Below are positions 1-7,027 of a stretch of 13,109 bases of DNA, piece after piece. This stretch comes from Candidatus Woesearchaeota archaeon. Lineage in GTDB: Archaea; Nanobdellota; Nanobdellia; Woesearchaeales; UBA525. Both the position numbers and the translations under genes were made by a program. How positions within the stretch are numbered: the stretch's first letter is position 1; every line of letters starts with the position of its first letter. Under the pieces are notes generated by a model. It ran no database searches, was not told where the DNA came from, and saw nothing but the letters and a program-made list of their open reading frames with translations. The stretch spans positions 1-13,109 of the forward strand of contig JAAOYD010000022.1 in NCBI GenBank assembly GCA_018221165.1, in the 5' to 3' direction.

Positions 1-186
1 AAGATAATTCTCGTCTTCGTCATCCCGCCGGAAGCGACAGTACCTGTCCTTGAGGAAGCGGCCCGCCACGGCGTGGACAAGGCTTGGTTCCAGCCAGGCT
101 CGGAAAGCCCTGAAGCACTCGAATTCTGCAAAGAAGCTGGCTTTGACGTGATTCACGACCAGTGTATTATAGTACAGAAGCCATAA
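1..186 (+). CDS. CoA-binding domain protein (YccU-like), C-terminal part
   Basis: The window opens inside a plus-strand frame that runs for 61 codons to a TAA at 184-186; the N-terminal part lies outside. Visible motifs are VIPPE near the beginning, WFQPGSES in the middle and HDQCI near the end. These match the C-terminal half of the small Rossmann-fold CoA_binding_2 (YccU-type) proteins, usually about 130-150 aa. The family is known to bind CoA or a related nucleotide and its physiological role is poorly defined. The gene converges on xth. A T-rich stretch directly after the stop (about 195-206) could help termination. Family assignment is fairly sure; exact function is not. Confidence 0.75.
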   Translation, partial: KIILVFVIPPEATVPVLEEAARHGVDKAWFQPGSESPEALEFCKEAGFDVIHDQCIIVQKP

Positions 187-275
187 TCTCAAACCTTTTG
201 TTTAACCCTTCAGCATAAGATATAGATGTAGTTATTGCATTCTCTGCTAGTGCACGAGGTTTTCCCCCCGCGCCA

Positions 276-297
276 ACCAGGGCCTTTGGGCCCTGGT
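276..297. terminator. GC-rich hairpin between convergent genes
   Basis: A perfect 9-bp inverted repeat, ACCAGGGCC (276-284) and GGCCCTGGT (289-297), encloses a 4-nt loop. It lies between the convergent CoA-binding and xth genes, 7 nt beyond the xth stop. A C-run (264-269) sits beside it. Neither strand has a U-tract right after the stem, so it is not a classical intrinsic terminator; it could be a 3'-end stabiliser, a roadblock or a dispersed repeat copy. The stem is certain, the role is inferred. Confidence 0.45.
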
Positions 298-304
298 CCC
301 CACC

Positions 305-1051
305 TTATATCTCAATACCAACTGGGCAATGGTCTGAACCCATCACTTTCGGCATGATAAAGGCATCTTTCAGTTGTTTCTTGAAGCGTTCTGAGACTAA
401 GAAGTAGTCGATACGCCAGCCGACATTCCTGGCGCGGGCGTTCATACGGAAACTCCACCACGTGTATTGCTCTGGCTTGGCGTTGAATTCGCGCAGGGTA
501 TCAATAAAGCCTGCGTCGATGAACGCTTGGAAGCCTGCTCGCTCTTCCGGCGTGAAACCTGCGTTCTTCACGTTGGCTTTCGGCCGGGCTAAGTCAATCT
601 CCTTGTGCGCCACGTTGAAGTCGCCGCAGACAATCACCGGTTTCTTCTTGTCGAGGCTCTTGAGATGCGCTTTGAAATCTTTATCCCATTGCATGCGATA
701 GTCAAGTCGTGCTAATTCGTGCTGGGCATTGGGCACATAGACGTTGACGAGGTAGAAGTCCTTGTATTCAAGCGTTAGAACTCTTCCTTCTCCGTCGTGT
801 TCTTTTTTCCCGATGCCTTTCGTGACGTTCAGGGGTTCGGTCTTGGTAAAGACAAGTGTTCCTGAGTAACCTTTCTTCTCTGCAGGGTTCCAATACTCAT
901 GATAACCTTCGATGTTGAGCTCTTCGTGGTCGGTTCCCCACTTCGTTTCCTGAATGCAGAGGATGTCAGGGTTTTCCTTCTTGAGAAAGTCATGGAATCC
1001 TTTCTTTTGCACGGCACGAATACCGTTCACGTTCCAAGATAAGAGTTTCAT
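305..1051 (-). CDS. xth: Exodeoxyribonuclease III / AP endonuclease
   Basis: 248-aa enzyme of the exonuclease III (endonuclease/exonuclease/phosphatase) superfamily. The family cleaves DNA 5' to abasic sites and trims damaged 3' ends in base-excision repair. The full active-site set is visible: WNVNGIR at 6-12 (N7), QETK at 34-37 (metal-binding E35), Y105 in the NVYVPNA segment, GDFN at 143-146 (D144, N146), RIDYFL in the C-terminal third, and GSDHCP at 238-243 with the catalytic D240-H241 pair. Length is normal for short members. The ATG at 1051 sits 27 nt below a TATA box with no Shine-Dalgarno, suggesting a leaderless message. The upstream neighbour, the ABC permease, stops at 1091, so this promoter fills the short gap. 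With mutY nearby, two base-excision repair genes flank an exporter. Confidence 0.95.
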   Translation of the reverse strand: MKLLSWNVNGIRAVQKKGFHDFLKKENPDILCIQETKWGTDHEELNIEGYHEYWNPAEKKGYSGTLVFTKTEPLNVTKGIGKKEHDGEGRVLTLEYKDFYLVNVYVPNAQHELARLDYRMQWDKDFKAHLKSLDKKKPVIVCGDFNVAHKEIDLARPKANVKNAGFTPEERAGFQAFIDAGFIDTLREFNAKPEQYTWWSFRMNARARNVGWRIDYFLVSERFKKQLKDAFIMPKVMGSDHCPVGIEI

Positions 1052-1073
1052 ACAGACAAGGCAGAAGCGAGTC

Positions 1074-1081
1074 TAATTTAA
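1074..1081 (-). promoter_or_regulatory. TATA box of xth
   Basis: The A/T block TAATTTAA (plus-strand reading) in an otherwise mixed gap is centred about 27 nt before the xth ATG. That is the archaeal TATA-to-start distance expected for a leaderless transcript. Confidence 0.55.
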
Positions 1082-1090
1082 TTGTTGTGT

Positions 1091-1870
1091 TTAGTCATGC
1101 CTGGCGAACATGCCTGAGCGCTTGGCGTGCTTGAAGCTCTGCAGCAGGAAGAGGCTGGTCACTGCCATAAAAACAAGGGTTGCGACAAGGGCGTAGAGCA
1201 AGTTGCCTTCACCGTAGCCGAAGAGGATGCTACGCAGTGTCTCGAAAACATGTGTCGTTGGCAGGATTTTCGCGATGGGTTGTGCCCAAGCAGGTAAAGC
1301 GCTCAAAGGATAGAACACGCAGCTGAAAGGCTGAATGACCCAGACAACACTCCAGGCGAGCACTTGGATGCGTTGGCCGTAGCGGAAGATGCAGCCAGTG
1401 ATGAAGAAGCCCATCGCCCAACCGAAGAGAAGGAGGATGGCAATGGCGCTAGCCATAAAGAGTATTGGCAAGGTGAGGATGTTGAAGGCGTACAAGCCGT
1501 AGGCAAGCAGCGAGAGGAAAATGAAGCTAACAGTCGCGCGAATCACACCCCAAATGAGGATACTCAGGATATGTTCGGTTAATCTGACGGGACTGCTGAA
1601 CAGATGATACAGGTTCCGGCTCCAAAAGTCCTCGAGGATGAAGACTGCAATGTCTTGACCGCTGCGCCAGACGAAGAGCCAGAGGATGACGCCGCCGAGG
1701 GCCATACTGAGAATGTTCACCTCGCTGATGTCTTTGATGAAGGCACTGGTGAAACCCCAGAGCAACACATCAAGAATTGGCCAGTAGAGGATGTCGAAGA
1801 GTCTGTCGACTCTGTTGATTGAGATGTAGTAGTATTTGAGGAGGAGTGCCGTGATACGATAGAATTTCAT
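1091..1870 (-). CDS. ABC-2 type transporter permease
   Basis: 259-aa integral membrane protein with about six hydrophobic helices (roughly 26-46, 52-69, 98-123, 130-155, 168-190 and 224-245) and a short basic C-terminus. The ABC-2 family hallmark is visible around 181-217: a proline-rich PFSCVFYPLSALP segment, then ILPTTHVFE and an arginine (R213). It is the membrane subunit of an ABC exporter whose ATPase is encoded immediately upstream, 34 nt away on the same strand. ABC-2 permeases export drugs, lipids or polysaccharides; nothing here identifies the cargo. There is only a weak Shine-Dalgarno candidate (GGGAG, 11 nt before the ATG). A perfect hairpin occupies the gap to the ATPase gene and may set the ratio of the two subunits. 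Confidence 0.88.
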   Translation of the reverse strand: MKFYRITALLLKYYYISINRVDRLFDILYWPILDVLLWGFTSAFIKDISEVNILSMALGGVILWLFVWRSGQDIAVFILEDFWSRNLYHLFSSPVRLTEHILSILIWGVIRATVSFIFLSLLAYGLYAFNILTLPILFMASAIAILLLFGWAMGFFITGCIFRYGQRIQVLAWSVVWVIQPFSCVFYPLSALPAWAQPIAKILPTTHVFETLRSILFGYGEGNLLYALVATLVFMAVTSLFLLQSFKHAKRSGMFARHD

Positions 1871-1887
1871 GGTCGTTCACGCTCCCA

Positions 1888-1906
1888 GATTTCAGTTCCT
1901 GAAATC
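1888..1906 (-). other. Intercistronic hairpin over the ABC ATPase stop codon
   Basis: A perfect 8-bp inverted repeat, GATTTCAG (1888-1895) and CTGAAATC (1899-1906), has a 3-nt loop. On the minus-strand mRNA the ATPase UGA stop begins one base before the 5' arm, so two of its bases lie in the stem. The 3' arm ends 17 nt before the permease ATG. No U-tract follows. It may tune processing, stability or translation between the two genes; this role is inferred. Confidence 0.5.
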
Positions 1907-2837
1907 ATTTCTTCCGCCTCGCGAAGTGAATGAAGATGTCATCCAGCGTTGGTTTCTTGATGTGAATATCTTTGAGGTTGAGTCCTTGCTTCACGAGTTG
2001 TTGGACGATGGTGTTAACATCGTCACTTGCCACATCCACCTCAAAAATAAGCGTATTATCTCGTCCAGCAAGCACTGTTAATCCTTCTTCTTTGAGCAAG
2101 TCTTTCAAATCGTCACCGTTTTCTGCTAGAGTGAGCTCTACCTTGTGCTTGGTGACTCGTTTCTTTAGTTCGTCGACAGTCGCGATTGTTACTATCTTGC
2201 CTTCTTCCATGAACGCAACGCGGTCGCAGAGCTCTTCGACTTCGTGCATGTAGTGGCTGGTGAAGAGTATCGTGCAGTTCGTGCGCTTCTGATACTCCTT
2301 AATGAGTCTCCTCGTCTTCTCAGCAATATCAGGGTCGAGGCCAACAGTACATTCATCGAGGAGCAAGAGCTGTGGATCATTGATGAACCCCTTGCACAGC
2401 GCGGTTCTCGTTCGTTCGCCGCTGCTTAATCTGTTGACTCGTTTGTCTCCTAATGCGGTTAGTTCGAAGTCTTCAAGGAGTTGGTTTATCTTGGCTTCAA
2501 CGTCTTTGACGCCGTAGATTTTCGCGTAGACACGTAAGTTCTGCCGAACAGTAAGCACATCACTGAGTGGAAAGTAGGCGGTGCTGACATTCATCCGGTT
2601 CTTGACATACTCCCAGTCCTTGTACGGGTCCTTGCCACAAAGCTTGACCGTGCCTTTATCTTGGGTGAGGAGACCTGCGAGGATGTTGATAGTTGTGGAT
2701 TTTCCTGCGCCATTTGCACCAAGGAAACCAAAGATTTCACCTTTCGTAACATAGAACGAGACATCATCGACTGCCGTAATAGTCTTCCCTCTAGACTTGA
2801 AGCTCTTGCATAGTCCTTTCACGACGATATCCTTCAT
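1905..2837 (-). CDS. ABC transporter ATP-binding protein (export type)
   Basis: 310-aa nucleotide-binding subunit that should drive the adjacent ABC-2 permease. Visible elements in order are Walker A GANGAGKST (40-48), the ABC signature variant LSSGERTR (137-144), Walker B LLLLDE (157-162) followed by the D-loop GLDP (166-169), and the switch histidine in TSHYMHE (H195). A C-terminal accessory region (about 228-300) matches the length seen in DrrA/CcmA-like exporters. Two oddities: the usual Q-loop glutamine is not seen in the segment after Walker A (about 83-95), which may be normal in this subfamily, and the usual proline after the Walker B glutamate is Cys163. It has its own TATA box overlapping the end of mutY and no Shine-Dalgarno. 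Cargo is unknown. Confidence 0.92.
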   Translation of the reverse strand: MKDIVVKGLCKSFKSRGKTITAVDDVSFYVTKGEIFGFLGANGAGKSTTINILAGLLTQDKGTVKLCGKDPYKDWEYVKNRMNVSTAYFPLSDVLTVRQNLRVYAKIYGVKDVEAKINQLLEDFELTALGDKRVNRLSSGERTRTALCKGFINDPQLLLLDECTVGLDPDIAEKTRRLIKEYQKRTNCTILFTSHYMHEVEELCDRVAFMEEGKIVTIATVDELKKRVTKHKVELTLAENGDDLKDLLKEEGLTVLAGRDNTLIFEVDVASDDVNTIVQQLVKQGLNLKDIHIKKPTLDDIFIHFARRKK

Positions 2838-2860
2838 GCATGTAGAGAGAAAAATGATGG

Positions 2861-2868
2861 TTAAAAAA
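2861..2868 (-). promoter_or_regulatory. TATA box of the ABC exporter operon
   Basis: TTAAAAAA (plus-strand reading), centred 27-28 nt before the ATPase ATG and squeezed between that start and the mutY stop at 2874. It suggests the exporter is transcribed from its own leaderless promoter rather than only by read-through from mutY. Confidence 0.5.
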
Positions 2869-2873
2869 GCTGC

Positions 2874-3713
2874 CTATTCCCTGATGGAAATTCTTCGAGA
2901 GCCGCTGAGAAGGCCTTCTGCCCTAAGCTGAGCAAGTGCTGCTGTGAAGGATTTCTTATCATCACCCTCAATTGCAGCAAAGATGTCTTTCTCGGTCTGC
3001 AATCCTTGGTTCAATGCCTTCAGTATCTGTCCGCGCCACCAACGGTTGCTGTGGAGGAAGGTGGTTTGTCGCTTCTTCACCCTCTCATTACTCTCCTCAT
3101 TCCTTTCTCCCCTACTCTTGCAGTCGTCGTACAGCGGACAGTCATCGCATTTCGGATTCGAAGCAGTGCAAATCATGCTCCCGAAGTCCATGAGTGCATT
3201 TGCAAAGTCAGTTGCCTTGTTTTTAGGGAATAAAAATAGGAACTCTTCTTCCGCTTCTTTTTTTGTTATTTCTTTTTTTCTTTTCGGGAAACTGTATCTC
3301 TTCACTATCCTTTCAATGTTCACATCGATGCATTTCCCTGGTTTGTTGTGCGCGAAGGCCATCAACGCGCCTGCGGTGTATGGCCCGATGCCTGGCAGTT
3401 TCACCAATTCCTCCTCACTGACAGGAAGTTTTCCGCCTAATTCCTCGACAACCAACTTGGACAACGCATGCAGTCGGACAGCGCGGTTATTGTAGCCTAA
3501 TCCACTCCATAACTTCAACACATCAGAACGTGAACCGGCAGCGAGCGTTTTCCAAGAAGGAAACGTTTTCAACCAAGTCTCATACTTAGGAATCACCCTG
3601 TCGACTTGCGTCTGTTGGAGCATAATCTCAGAAATAAGAATCTTATACGGGTCTTTTGTTCTGCGCCAAGGAAGGTCACGGCCCTCATCAGCATACCACT
3701 TAAGAAGCTTCAT
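2874..3713 (-). CDS. mutY: A/G-specific adenine DNA glycosylase (MutY family, no NUDIX domain)
   Basis: 279-aa HhH-GPD glycosylase that should remove adenine opposite oxidised guanine. Residues seen: the catalytic glutamate E29 in ISEIMLQQTQ, the helix-hairpin-helix LPGIGPYTAG (106-115), the catalytic aspartate D130 in CIDVNIER, and an iron-sulfur loop with Cys at 182, 189, 192 and 198 (spacing C-x6-C-x2-C-x5-C). Position 112 is Tyr, where bifunctional family members carry Lys, so it is probably monofunctional. Bacterial MutY (about 350 aa) has a NUDIX-like C-terminal domain; here residues about 222-277 instead look like a winged helix. The thymine-DNA mismatch glycosylase MIG is a close alternative, because it also has Tyr here and lacks the NUDIX domain. 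The start is supported by a TATA box 26 nt upstream. Confidence 0.85.
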   Translation of the reverse strand: MKLLKWYADEGRDLPWRRTKDPYKILISEIMLQQTQVDRVIPKYETWLKTFPSWKTLAAGSRSDVLKLWSGLGYNNRAVRLHALSKLVVEELGGKLPVSEEELVKLPGIGPYTAGALMAFAHNKPGKCIDVNIERIVKRYSFPKRKKEITKKEAEEEFLFLFPKNKATDFANALMDFGSMICTASNPKCDDCPLYDDCKSRGERNEESNERVKKRQTTFLHSNRWWRGQILKALNQGLQTEKDIFAAIEGDDKKSFTAALAQLRAEGLLSGSRRISIRE

Positions 3714-3735
3714 AAGAAAACGAATCTGAGAATGC

Positions 3736-3742
3736 TATTTAT
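3736..3742 (-). promoter_or_regulatory. TATA box of mutY
   Basis: TATTTAT (minus strand ATAAATA), centred 26 nt before the mutY ATG, in the 49-nt gap after the Tat lipoprotein stop. There is no Shine-Dalgarno in between, giving the leaderless pattern. Confidence 0.55.
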
Positions 3743-3762
3743 GCTTTCTGTTCAAGTGTGAA

Positions 3763-4704
3763 TCAAGCAATACGTGTATGAGGTACCAAATATTCACTCT
3801 CAGGGATTATATCGAGAAGATTGTATGTTGGTACATCCCATGGTGTCTTGAGATTGAAGAAGAGTGGAAACGATTCATCGATTTCCAGAGGCGGGATTGA
3901 CGTTACTTTCATGTCCAGCAGACTCGCAAATGGGTTGACGTCAAATGCCTTGAGTGTAGCAACCGCATAGGATGGTTCACTCTTGGCGGAGCCAATGTTG
4001 ATGACGTCGATGAGCAAACTCGCCTTGACGCCACCATCTTCTCTGTTCTCCTCAAACTGCCCATTTCGTCCACCAACGACTGAGCTTTCGGGTTTCACCT
4101 GAAAGACCTTCATCACCACATCAGTAGCATAGAAATTACTGGCATGAGAGTACGTTTCGAGTAGGACTGATCTGTTGTTGATATTGACTCCTGGCATGAG
4201 TACGGGTTCTTCTCCTCGACTGACATAGCAGAGAGCTGTCTCAAAGTCTCTGTCATGCAGGATAGAGCTAAGAAGCACTGCTTTGGCGAAGTATCCAGCT
4301 TTACCATAGGCTACTATTTCCGTAGGAAAAAGAGGCATTTCGACTTCGTCGATGTGTTCAAAGCTCTTGACAAATCCGGACGCGACGCGGAGCCATTCCT
4401 CTTCACCTGATTGCCCCTCAGTTTCGAGGATTCGTTCGAGTTGCGGAATTAGCTGTCTCAAGATAATCTGGTTCGAGGGATCGGTAGCGAGGTGCCGTCC
4501 TTGGCGAGAAGGTATTCCATTTCCCCTAAGCGGACGTCCATAGAGCTCAGTGATAAGCCTTGTTGGAATATCAATGTTGACCTGCTGAGGATATCCTCGA
4601 TAGAGAAAGCGATAATTGAAGCGTTCTTTCGCTGTACCGCAGCCCAGTCCAAGACCTATGGCTGCCATCGTTCCTACTTCTAAGAATTGTCGCCTATCAA
4701 ACAT
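3763..4704 (-). CDS. Tat-exported lipoprotein, possible degenerate transglutaminase-like fold
   Basis: 313-aa protein from the ATG at 4704. An in-frame start at 4752 exists, but a TATA box at 4725-4732 lies between the two, and the shorter form begins exactly with a Tat-lipoprotein signal. That signal is DRRQFL (3-8), a hydrophobic stretch (about 10-21) and a lipobox ending in C22 (GLGC). The mature protein should be a lipid-anchored, folded, extracytoplasmic protein exported through Tat. No family is securely recognised. Residues 126-150 (FPTEIVAYGK, then AKAVLLSSIL) resemble the core of transglutaminase-like cysteine peptidases, P-x-E-T-x-x-x-G-x-G-D-C-E-D-x-A-x-L-L. The catalytic Cys would be Tyr138 and its acidic neighbours are missing; a later VLLET (180-184) could match the strand that carries the last catalytic residue. 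If so, it is a non-catalytic relative. It is divergent from glyA. Confidence 0.6.
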   Translation of the reverse strand: MFDRRQFLEVGTMAAIGLGLGCGTAKERFNYRFLYRGYPQQVNIDIPTRLITELYGRPLRGNGIPSRQGRHLATDPSNQIILRQLIPQLERILETEGQSGEEEWLRVASGFVKSFEHIDEVEMPLFPTEIVAYGKAGYFAKAVLLSSILHDRDFETALCYVSRGEEPVLMPGVNINNRSVLLETYSHASNFYATDVVMKVFQVKPESSVVGGRNGQFEENREDGGVKASLLIDVINIGSAKSEPSYAVATLKAFDVNPFASLLDMKVTSIPPLEIDESFPLFFNLKTPWDVPTYNLLDIIPESEYLVPHTRIA

Positions 4705-4724
4705 GAAGTTAGTGGTTCTCGACG

Positions 4725-4732
4725 ATATAAAA
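4725..4732 (-). promoter_or_regulatory. TATA box of the Tat lipoprotein gene
   Basis: ATATAAAA (plus-strand reading; TTTTATAT on the coding strand), centred 24-25 nt before the ATG at 4704. Because it lies downstream of the alternative start at 4752, it argues for the shorter protein. Confidence 0.65.
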
Positions 4733-4800
4733 GCGTTTTTCCAGATTACCACTTGTGAATGAAAATAATGCCCTGAAATCGGTCATTCGGCACAACAATC

Positions 4801-4808
4801 TTTAAAAT
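4801..4808 (+). promoter_or_regulatory. TATA box of the glyA-thyA-folA operon
   Basis: TTTAAAAT, centred about 38 nt before the glyA ATG at 4843. This predicts a transcription start near 4830 and a leader of roughly 12 nt. It lies 68 nt from the oppositely directed TATA box of the lipoprotein gene. Confidence 0.6.
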
Positions 4809-4830
4809 CCCTGTGCAGTCCCGTCTCAAC

Positions 4831-4836
4831 GGGTGG
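4831..4836 (+). promoter_or_regulatory. Ribosome binding site of glyA
   Basis: GGGTGG, 6 nt before the ATG at 4843, partly matching the archaeal GGTG core. With the TATA box at 4801-4808 it would fall at the extreme 5' end of the mRNA. It supports 4843 over an in-frame GTG at 4813, which lies only 5 nt from the TATA box. Confidence 0.45.
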
Positions 4837-4842
4837 AAAGGT

Positions 4843-6090
4843 ATGTATGAACATCTGAAAGCGGCTGACGCGTCTGTGCATAAGATCATGATGTCTGAGC
4901 TGGCTCGCCAGCGAGAAGGCGCAGAGCTCATCCCGAGCGAGAATCTCGTTTCAGTGCCTGTCCTGGAAGCCTTGGGCTCTGTGTTCACGAATAAATACTC
5001 TGAGGGTTATCCTGGCAAACGCTATTATGCTGGCAATGAGCATATCGACGAGGTCGAACTCATGGCAATCGAGCGTGCGAAGATACTGTTCGGTGCTGAG
5101 CACGTCAATGTGCAACCACTCTCAGGCAGCCCAGCGAATATGGCCATCTACCAGGCGCTCATGGAGCCTGGCGACAAGCTCATGGCTTTGAAACTCGACC
5201 ATGGTGGTCACTTAACCCATGGGCATCCTGTCAATTTCAGCGGTAAGCTCTACACTATCGTCCATTACGAGGTGGATAAGAAGACCGAGCAGCTGGATTA
5301 CGACGCCATCGAAGCCTTGGCGGTGAAGGAGAAGCCGAAAATCCTCCTCGCTGGCTACACTGCCTATGCGCGGGACATCGACTGGAAGCGATTCAAGGAA
5401 ATTGCGGATAAGTGCGGTGCCTACCTCATGGGTGACATCAGCCATACTGCTGGTCTGGTCGCTGGCAAACAACTCCCCAACCCTGTTGATTATTGTGATG
5501 TGGTCATGACCACGACGCACAAGACGCTTCGCGGTCCTCGCGGCGCGATTATCATGTGCAAGGAACCCTTGGCGAAAGCTATCGACAAGGCAGTCTTTCC
5601 CGGTATGCAAGGCGGACCGCATGAAAACGCGATTGCTGCAAAAGCTGTGGCGTTCGGTGAGGCCTTGAAGGATGATTTCAAACTCTACGCGAAGCAATGT
5701 ATCGTTAACGCAAAGGCGATGGCTGCACAATTGGAGAAACGTGGCGCTCGCCTCGTCTCTGGCGGCACGGATACTCATCTCATCCTCATGGATGTCCGCC
5801 CGTTCAAGCTCAACGGCAAGAAAGCGGAAGCAGCGTTAGGCAAAGCGGACATCTACTGCAACAAGAATACTATTCCCTATGATACTGAAAAACCCTTCGT
5901 TGGCTCTGGAGTCAGGCTGGGCACACCCTGCATGACCACCCGCGGCATGAAGGAAGAGGAAATGACCATGCTCGCTGACCACATCGTAGATGCGCTCGAG
6001 CACGCAGATGACGACGACTATCTTGCGAAGAAGCGTACTGAAGTCATCGCACTCTGCAAAGGGTTCCCAATCTACAAAGAAATCGAGTGA
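4843..6090 (+). CDS. glyA: Serine hydroxymethyltransferase
   Basis: 415-aa PLP enzyme, close to the 417 aa of E. coli GlyA. It converts serine plus tetrahydrofolate (or another pterin) to glycine and the methylene form, in the cytosol. Seen in the sequence: IPSENLVS (30-37), the EGYPGKRYY segment (54-62) used in substrate binding, the PLP-contacting DISHTAGL (198-205), the Schiff-base lysine K227 in TTTHKTLRGPRG, and GSGVRLGTP near the C-terminus (354-362). The ATG at 4843 was chosen because homologues begin near here and it has a ribosome binding site. It leads an operon with thyA (6-nt gap) and folA, so its likely main task is supplying methylene-tetrahydrofolate for thymidylate. That points to folate rather than methanopterin as the carrier, an inference from context. 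Confidence 0.96.
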   Translation: MYEHLKAADASVHKIMMSELARQREGAELIPSENLVSVPVLEALGSVFTNKYSEGYPGKRYYAGNEHIDEVELMAIERAKILFGAEHVNVQPLSGSPANMAIYQALMEPGDKLMALKLDHGGHLTHGHPVNFSGKLYTIVHYEVDKKTEQLDYDAIEALAVKEKPKILLAGYTAYARDIDWKRFKEIADKCGAYLMGDISHTAGLVAGKQLPNPVDYCDVVMTTTHKTLRGPRGAIIMCKEPLAKAIDKAVFPGMQGGPHENAIAAKAVAFGEALKDDFKLYAKQCIVNAKAMAAQLEKRGARLVSGGTDTHLILMDVRPFKLNGKKAEAALGKADIYCNKNTIPYDTEKPFVGSGVRLGTPCMTTRGMKEEEMTMLADHIVDALEHADDDDYLAKKRTEVIALCKGFPIYKEIE

Positions 6091-6096
6091 TACGCA

Positions 6097-7026
6097 ATGA
6101 AGCAATACCTTGACTTACTGCAATACATCCTTGACAACGCTCCCTCAAAAAGTGACAGAACTGGCGTCGGCACAATCAGCGTGTTTGGCTATCAGTTCCG
6201 TCATGACCTATCAAAAGGGTTCCCACTCCTCACGACCAAAAAAGTATATCTCAGAGTCATCATTCGCGAACTCCTCTGGTTCCTCAGCGGTGATACAAAC
6301 ATCCAATATCTTGTCAAGAACAAAGTCAGGATTTGGAACGAGTGGCCTTTCCAGAACTACGTGGAGCAGAATAAGCTCGAGAAAGAACTGCCGATGTACA
6401 GCGACGCTTGGAAGGAGAAGATGAACTGGTTCATCGAACAGATACGCAACGATGACGAGTTCGCCAAGCAGTGGGGTGACCTCGGTCCAGTATATGGGAA
6501 GCAATGGCGACGCTGGGAAGGGAAAGACGGTAAGCTCTACGACCAGATCAAATGGGCAATCAAGGAGATTAAGGAACGTCCGCATTCTAGGAGAATCCTC
6601 GTCTCAGGATGGAATGTTGCGGACATCCTTGGTTTAATCGAGAACCAGACAGGCGCTCCGCCACCGTGTCATACCATGTTCCAGTTCTACGTCAATGACG
6701 GAAAGCTTAGCTGTCAGCTCTACCAACGGACAGTGGACTCATTCCTTGGTTTACCTTTCAACCTAGCAAGCTATGCTTTACTCACTATGATGATAGCAAA
6801 AGTCTGTGGGCTTGAGCTTGGAGAGTTCGTGCATACGTCAGGCGACCTACACATTTATTCGAATCATATGGACCAAGTCAAAGAGCAATTATCACGAGAA
6901 CCTCGTAAGCTCCCAACCATGAAGATTATTCGCGACGTCAAGGACATCGACGACTTCAAGTTCGAAGACTTCGAATTGGAAGATTACGACCCGCATCCAC
7001 CTATCAAAGCACCCATCGCTGTCTAA
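6097..7026 (+). CDS. thyA: Thymidylate synthase (ThyA type)
   Basis: 309-aa folate-dependent enzyme making dTMP from dUMP and methylene-tetrahydrofolate with release of dihydrofolate. Visible: the phosphate-binding arginine in DRTGVGT (R21), HSRR (163-166), the catalytic cysteine C191 in PPPCHTMFQFYV, the dUMP-binding asparagine N222 in LPFNLASYA, HIYSNH (252-257), and the conserved C-terminal IKAPIAV. It is of the long bacterial type, with an insertion in the small domain (about 85-125) like Lactobacillus casei ThyA rather than the 264-aa E. coli form. About six extra residues lie just before the active Cys (19 residues from W172 to C191, against about 13 in E. coli). A GAGTGAT site overlaps the glyA stop 5 nt before the ATG. 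It is followed by folA after 1 nt. Confidence 0.97.
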   Translation: MKQYLDLLQYILDNAPSKSDRTGVGTISVFGYQFRHDLSKGFPLLTTKKVYLRVIIRELLWFLSGDTNIQYLVKNKVRIWNEWPFQNYVEQNKLEKELPMYSDAWKEKMNWFIEQIRNDDEFAKQWGDLGPVYGKQWRRWEGKDGKLYDQIKWAIKEIKERPHSRRILVSGWNVADILGLIENQTGAPPPCHTMFQFYVNDGKLSCQLYQRTVDSFLGLPFNLASYALLTMMIAKVCGLELGEFVHTSGDLHIYSNHMDQVKEQLSREPRKLPTMKIIRDVKDIDDFKFEDFELEDYDPHPPIKAPIAV

Positions 7027-7027
7027 A

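Noticed and set aside
2944..3495. Open frame of 183 codons on the plus strand, antisense to mutY
   Set aside because: It lies wholly inside the well-supported mutY gene, has biased Ser/Phe-rich composition typical of a mirrored frame, and shows no domain or promoter.
4705..4752. N-terminal extension of the Tat lipoprotein from an ATG at 4752
   Set aside because: It would place the TATA box inside the gene and bury the Tat signal 18 residues from the N-terminus.
4813..4842. In-frame GTG start for glyA at 4813
   Set aside because: It lies 5 nt from the TATA box, has no ribosome site, and adds residues not expected from homologues; ATG 4843 has a GGTG-type site.
5212..5778. 188-codon minus-strand frame inside glyA
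   Set aside because: It mirrors the codon pattern of glyA, whose active-site motifs are intact, and has no recognisable motifs.
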